Origin: an uncultured Sutterella sp.
GTDB lineage: Bacteria; Pseudomonadota; Gammaproteobacteria; Burkholderiales; Burkholderiaceae_F
Reading direction: 5' to 3'
Assembly (NCBI GenBank): GCA_905192805.1
Contig: CAJJMF010000158.1
Span: forward strand, 1 to 5,825
Length of the DNA: 5,825 bases
Numbering within the stretch: the stretch's first letter is position 1; each line of letters starts with the position of its first letter. Positions 4,870 through 5,825 of the stretch are shown here, piece after piece. The notes under the pieces are model-generated. The model did no database searches. It was not told where the DNA came from and saw only the letters and a program-made list of their open reading frames with translations. A program made the translations under genes and the position numbers.

Positions 4870-5825
4870 TTATTGTGCGTCTTTCATCGTCACGAGGACG
4901 TTTCCGGTCATCGCTTCAGGGATGGCGAGGCCCATGAGCGTTAAGACGGTCGGGGCAATGTCGGCTAAGACACCGTCCTTGACGCTCTCCACGCGATCCG
5001 AGACCACGAGAATCGGCACCGGGTTAAGCGAATGGGCGGTATTGGGCGAGCCGTCTTCGTTCACGGCATTGTCGGCATTGCCATGGTCAGCAATCTGAAT
5101 CACGTCATAGCCTTGCGCACGGGCCGCCGCAATCACTTCGCCCGCACAAATATCGACACACTTCACCGCGGCATCGATGGCGTCATAAACCCCCGTGTGA
5201 CCCACCATATCGCCGTTGGCGAAATTCAGACAAATAAAGTCGGGCGACTGCGTGCGGATCGCCTCAATCACTTTGGCGGTGACTTCACGGGCACTCATTT
5301 CGGGCTGCTGGTCATAGGTGGCGACCTTGGGACTCGGCACCAAAATGCGGTTTTCCCCAGTAAAGGTTGCCTCACGACCACCGTTAAAGAAGAACGTGAC
5401 GTGCGGATACTTTTCCGTTTCGGCAATACGCAATTGGGTGAGACCAGCGCGTGCAACGACTTCGCCCAAGGTTTCTTCCACGTTTTCTTTCGGGAAGAGT
5501 ACCGTAAGACCTTGGTAGGTCGGATCGTAGGGCGTCATCGTGTAGTAGGCGAGGTTTTCCACAGGCTGCATCCCTTGTTCGGGCATGGCGGCTTGCGTTA
5601 AGACCGTGGTGATTTCCTTGGCGCGGTCGTTGCGGAAGTTCACAAAAATGACGGCATCGCCCGGTTGCAAGGTCTTGTGGCAAGCGAGCTCACCGGAGCG
5701 AATTTGCGGTTCCACGAATTCGTCTGTGATGCCTTCCTCGTAGGAGTTACGTAACGCGTCACTTAAGTCGTCGACTTCGTTACCCAACCCGGACACTAAG
5801 AGGTCATAGGCACGCTTAACGCGTT
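4870..5825 (-). CDS. gpmI: 2,3-bisphosphoglycerate-independent phosphoglycerate mutase, C-terminal part (5' end outside window)
   Basis: This glycolytic and gluconeogenic enzyme interconverts 3- and 2-phosphoglycerate in the cytoplasm using two Mn2+ ions. The frame stays open to the right edge and gives 317 residues, beginning RVKRAYDLL. This matches E. coli GpmI (DRVEKAYDLL) at about residue 200 of roughly 514, so the first 200 residues, including the catalytic serine, lie outside; the GTG at 5796 is internal. Family blocks are clear: DAVIFVNFRNDRAKEIT, QLRIAETEKYPHVTFFFNGG, SPKVATYDQQPEMS, NGDMVGHTG (near 5193-5220), ADHGNADN (near 5071-5088), the metal-ligand His of TAHS (near 5030), and DIAPTVLTLMGLAIPEAMTG at the C-terminus. 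The metal-binding Asp and His residues visible here are all present. A strong terminator follows 15 bp after the stop. Its promoter is not in view. The identification is very secure. Confidence 0.97.
   Translation of the reverse strand, partial: RVKRAYDLLVSGLGNEVDDLSDALRNSYEEGITDEFVEPQIRSGELACHKTLQPGDAVIFVNFRNDRAKEITTVLTQAAMPEQGMQPVENLAYYTMTPYDPTYQGLTVLFPKENVEETLGEVVARAGLTQLRIAETEKYPHVTFFFNGGREATFTGENRILVPSPKVATYDQQPEMSAREVTAKVIEAIRTQSPDFICLNFANGDMVGHTGVYDAIDAAVKCVDICAGEVIAAARAQGYDVIQIADHGNADNAVNEDGSPNTAHSLNPVPILVVSDRVESVKDGVLADIAPTVLTLMGLAIPEAMTGNVLVTMKDAQ

Noticed and set aside
5032..5601. 189-codon + strand open frame opposite gpmI
   Set aside because: It is antisense to highly conserved GpmI motifs and has no recognisable protein family, so it is a shadow frame.

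Overview
This window looks like ordinary chromosomal DNA from a Gram-negative proteobacterium, probably beta or gamma. The evidence is an SstT transporter and a GpmI close to the proteobacterial versions, a lipobox lipoprotein, a Sec-exported periplasmic protein, and classic hairpin-plus-T-run terminators with sigma70-like promoters. I cannot name the genus. I see no transposase, integrase, tRNA, rRNA, CRISPR array or phage gene.

Layout, left to right. (1) The 3' part of sstT (serine/threonine:Na+ symporter) runs rightward off the left edge and ends in a strong terminator. (2) A small MmcQ/YjbR-family gene follows on the + strand. (3) A leftward pair comes next, an L-asparaginase followed 24 bp later by a small lipoprotein; it converges on the yjbR-like gene with 16 bp between stop codons. 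Its probable terminator lies inside the end of the yjbR-like coding sequence. (4) A divergent intergenic region of about 330 bp, AT-rich in its middle, carries candidate promoters in both directions and several inverted repeats. (5) A six-segment membrane protein of unknown function follows on the + strand and has its own terminator. (6) A secreted protein of unknown function with a Pro/Arg/Lys-rich tail comes next on the + strand. (7) The C-terminal two thirds of gpmI enters leftward from the right edge and ends at a long hairpin followed by seven Ts.

Most genes are separate transcription units. Only the asparaginase and lipoprotein look like an operon. SstT imports serine and threonine, the asparaginase releases aspartate and ammonia, and GpmI acts in lower glycolysis. 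All are compatible with an amino-acid-using metabolism, but nothing in the layout shows that they work as one system.

The features most worth a second look are the asparaginase, which resembles the periplasmic type II class but has lost the signal peptide and the disulfide cysteines; the shared convergent terminator; the divergent regulatory region; and the two unrecognised envelope genes. I found no convincing evidence of a novel multi-gene system.
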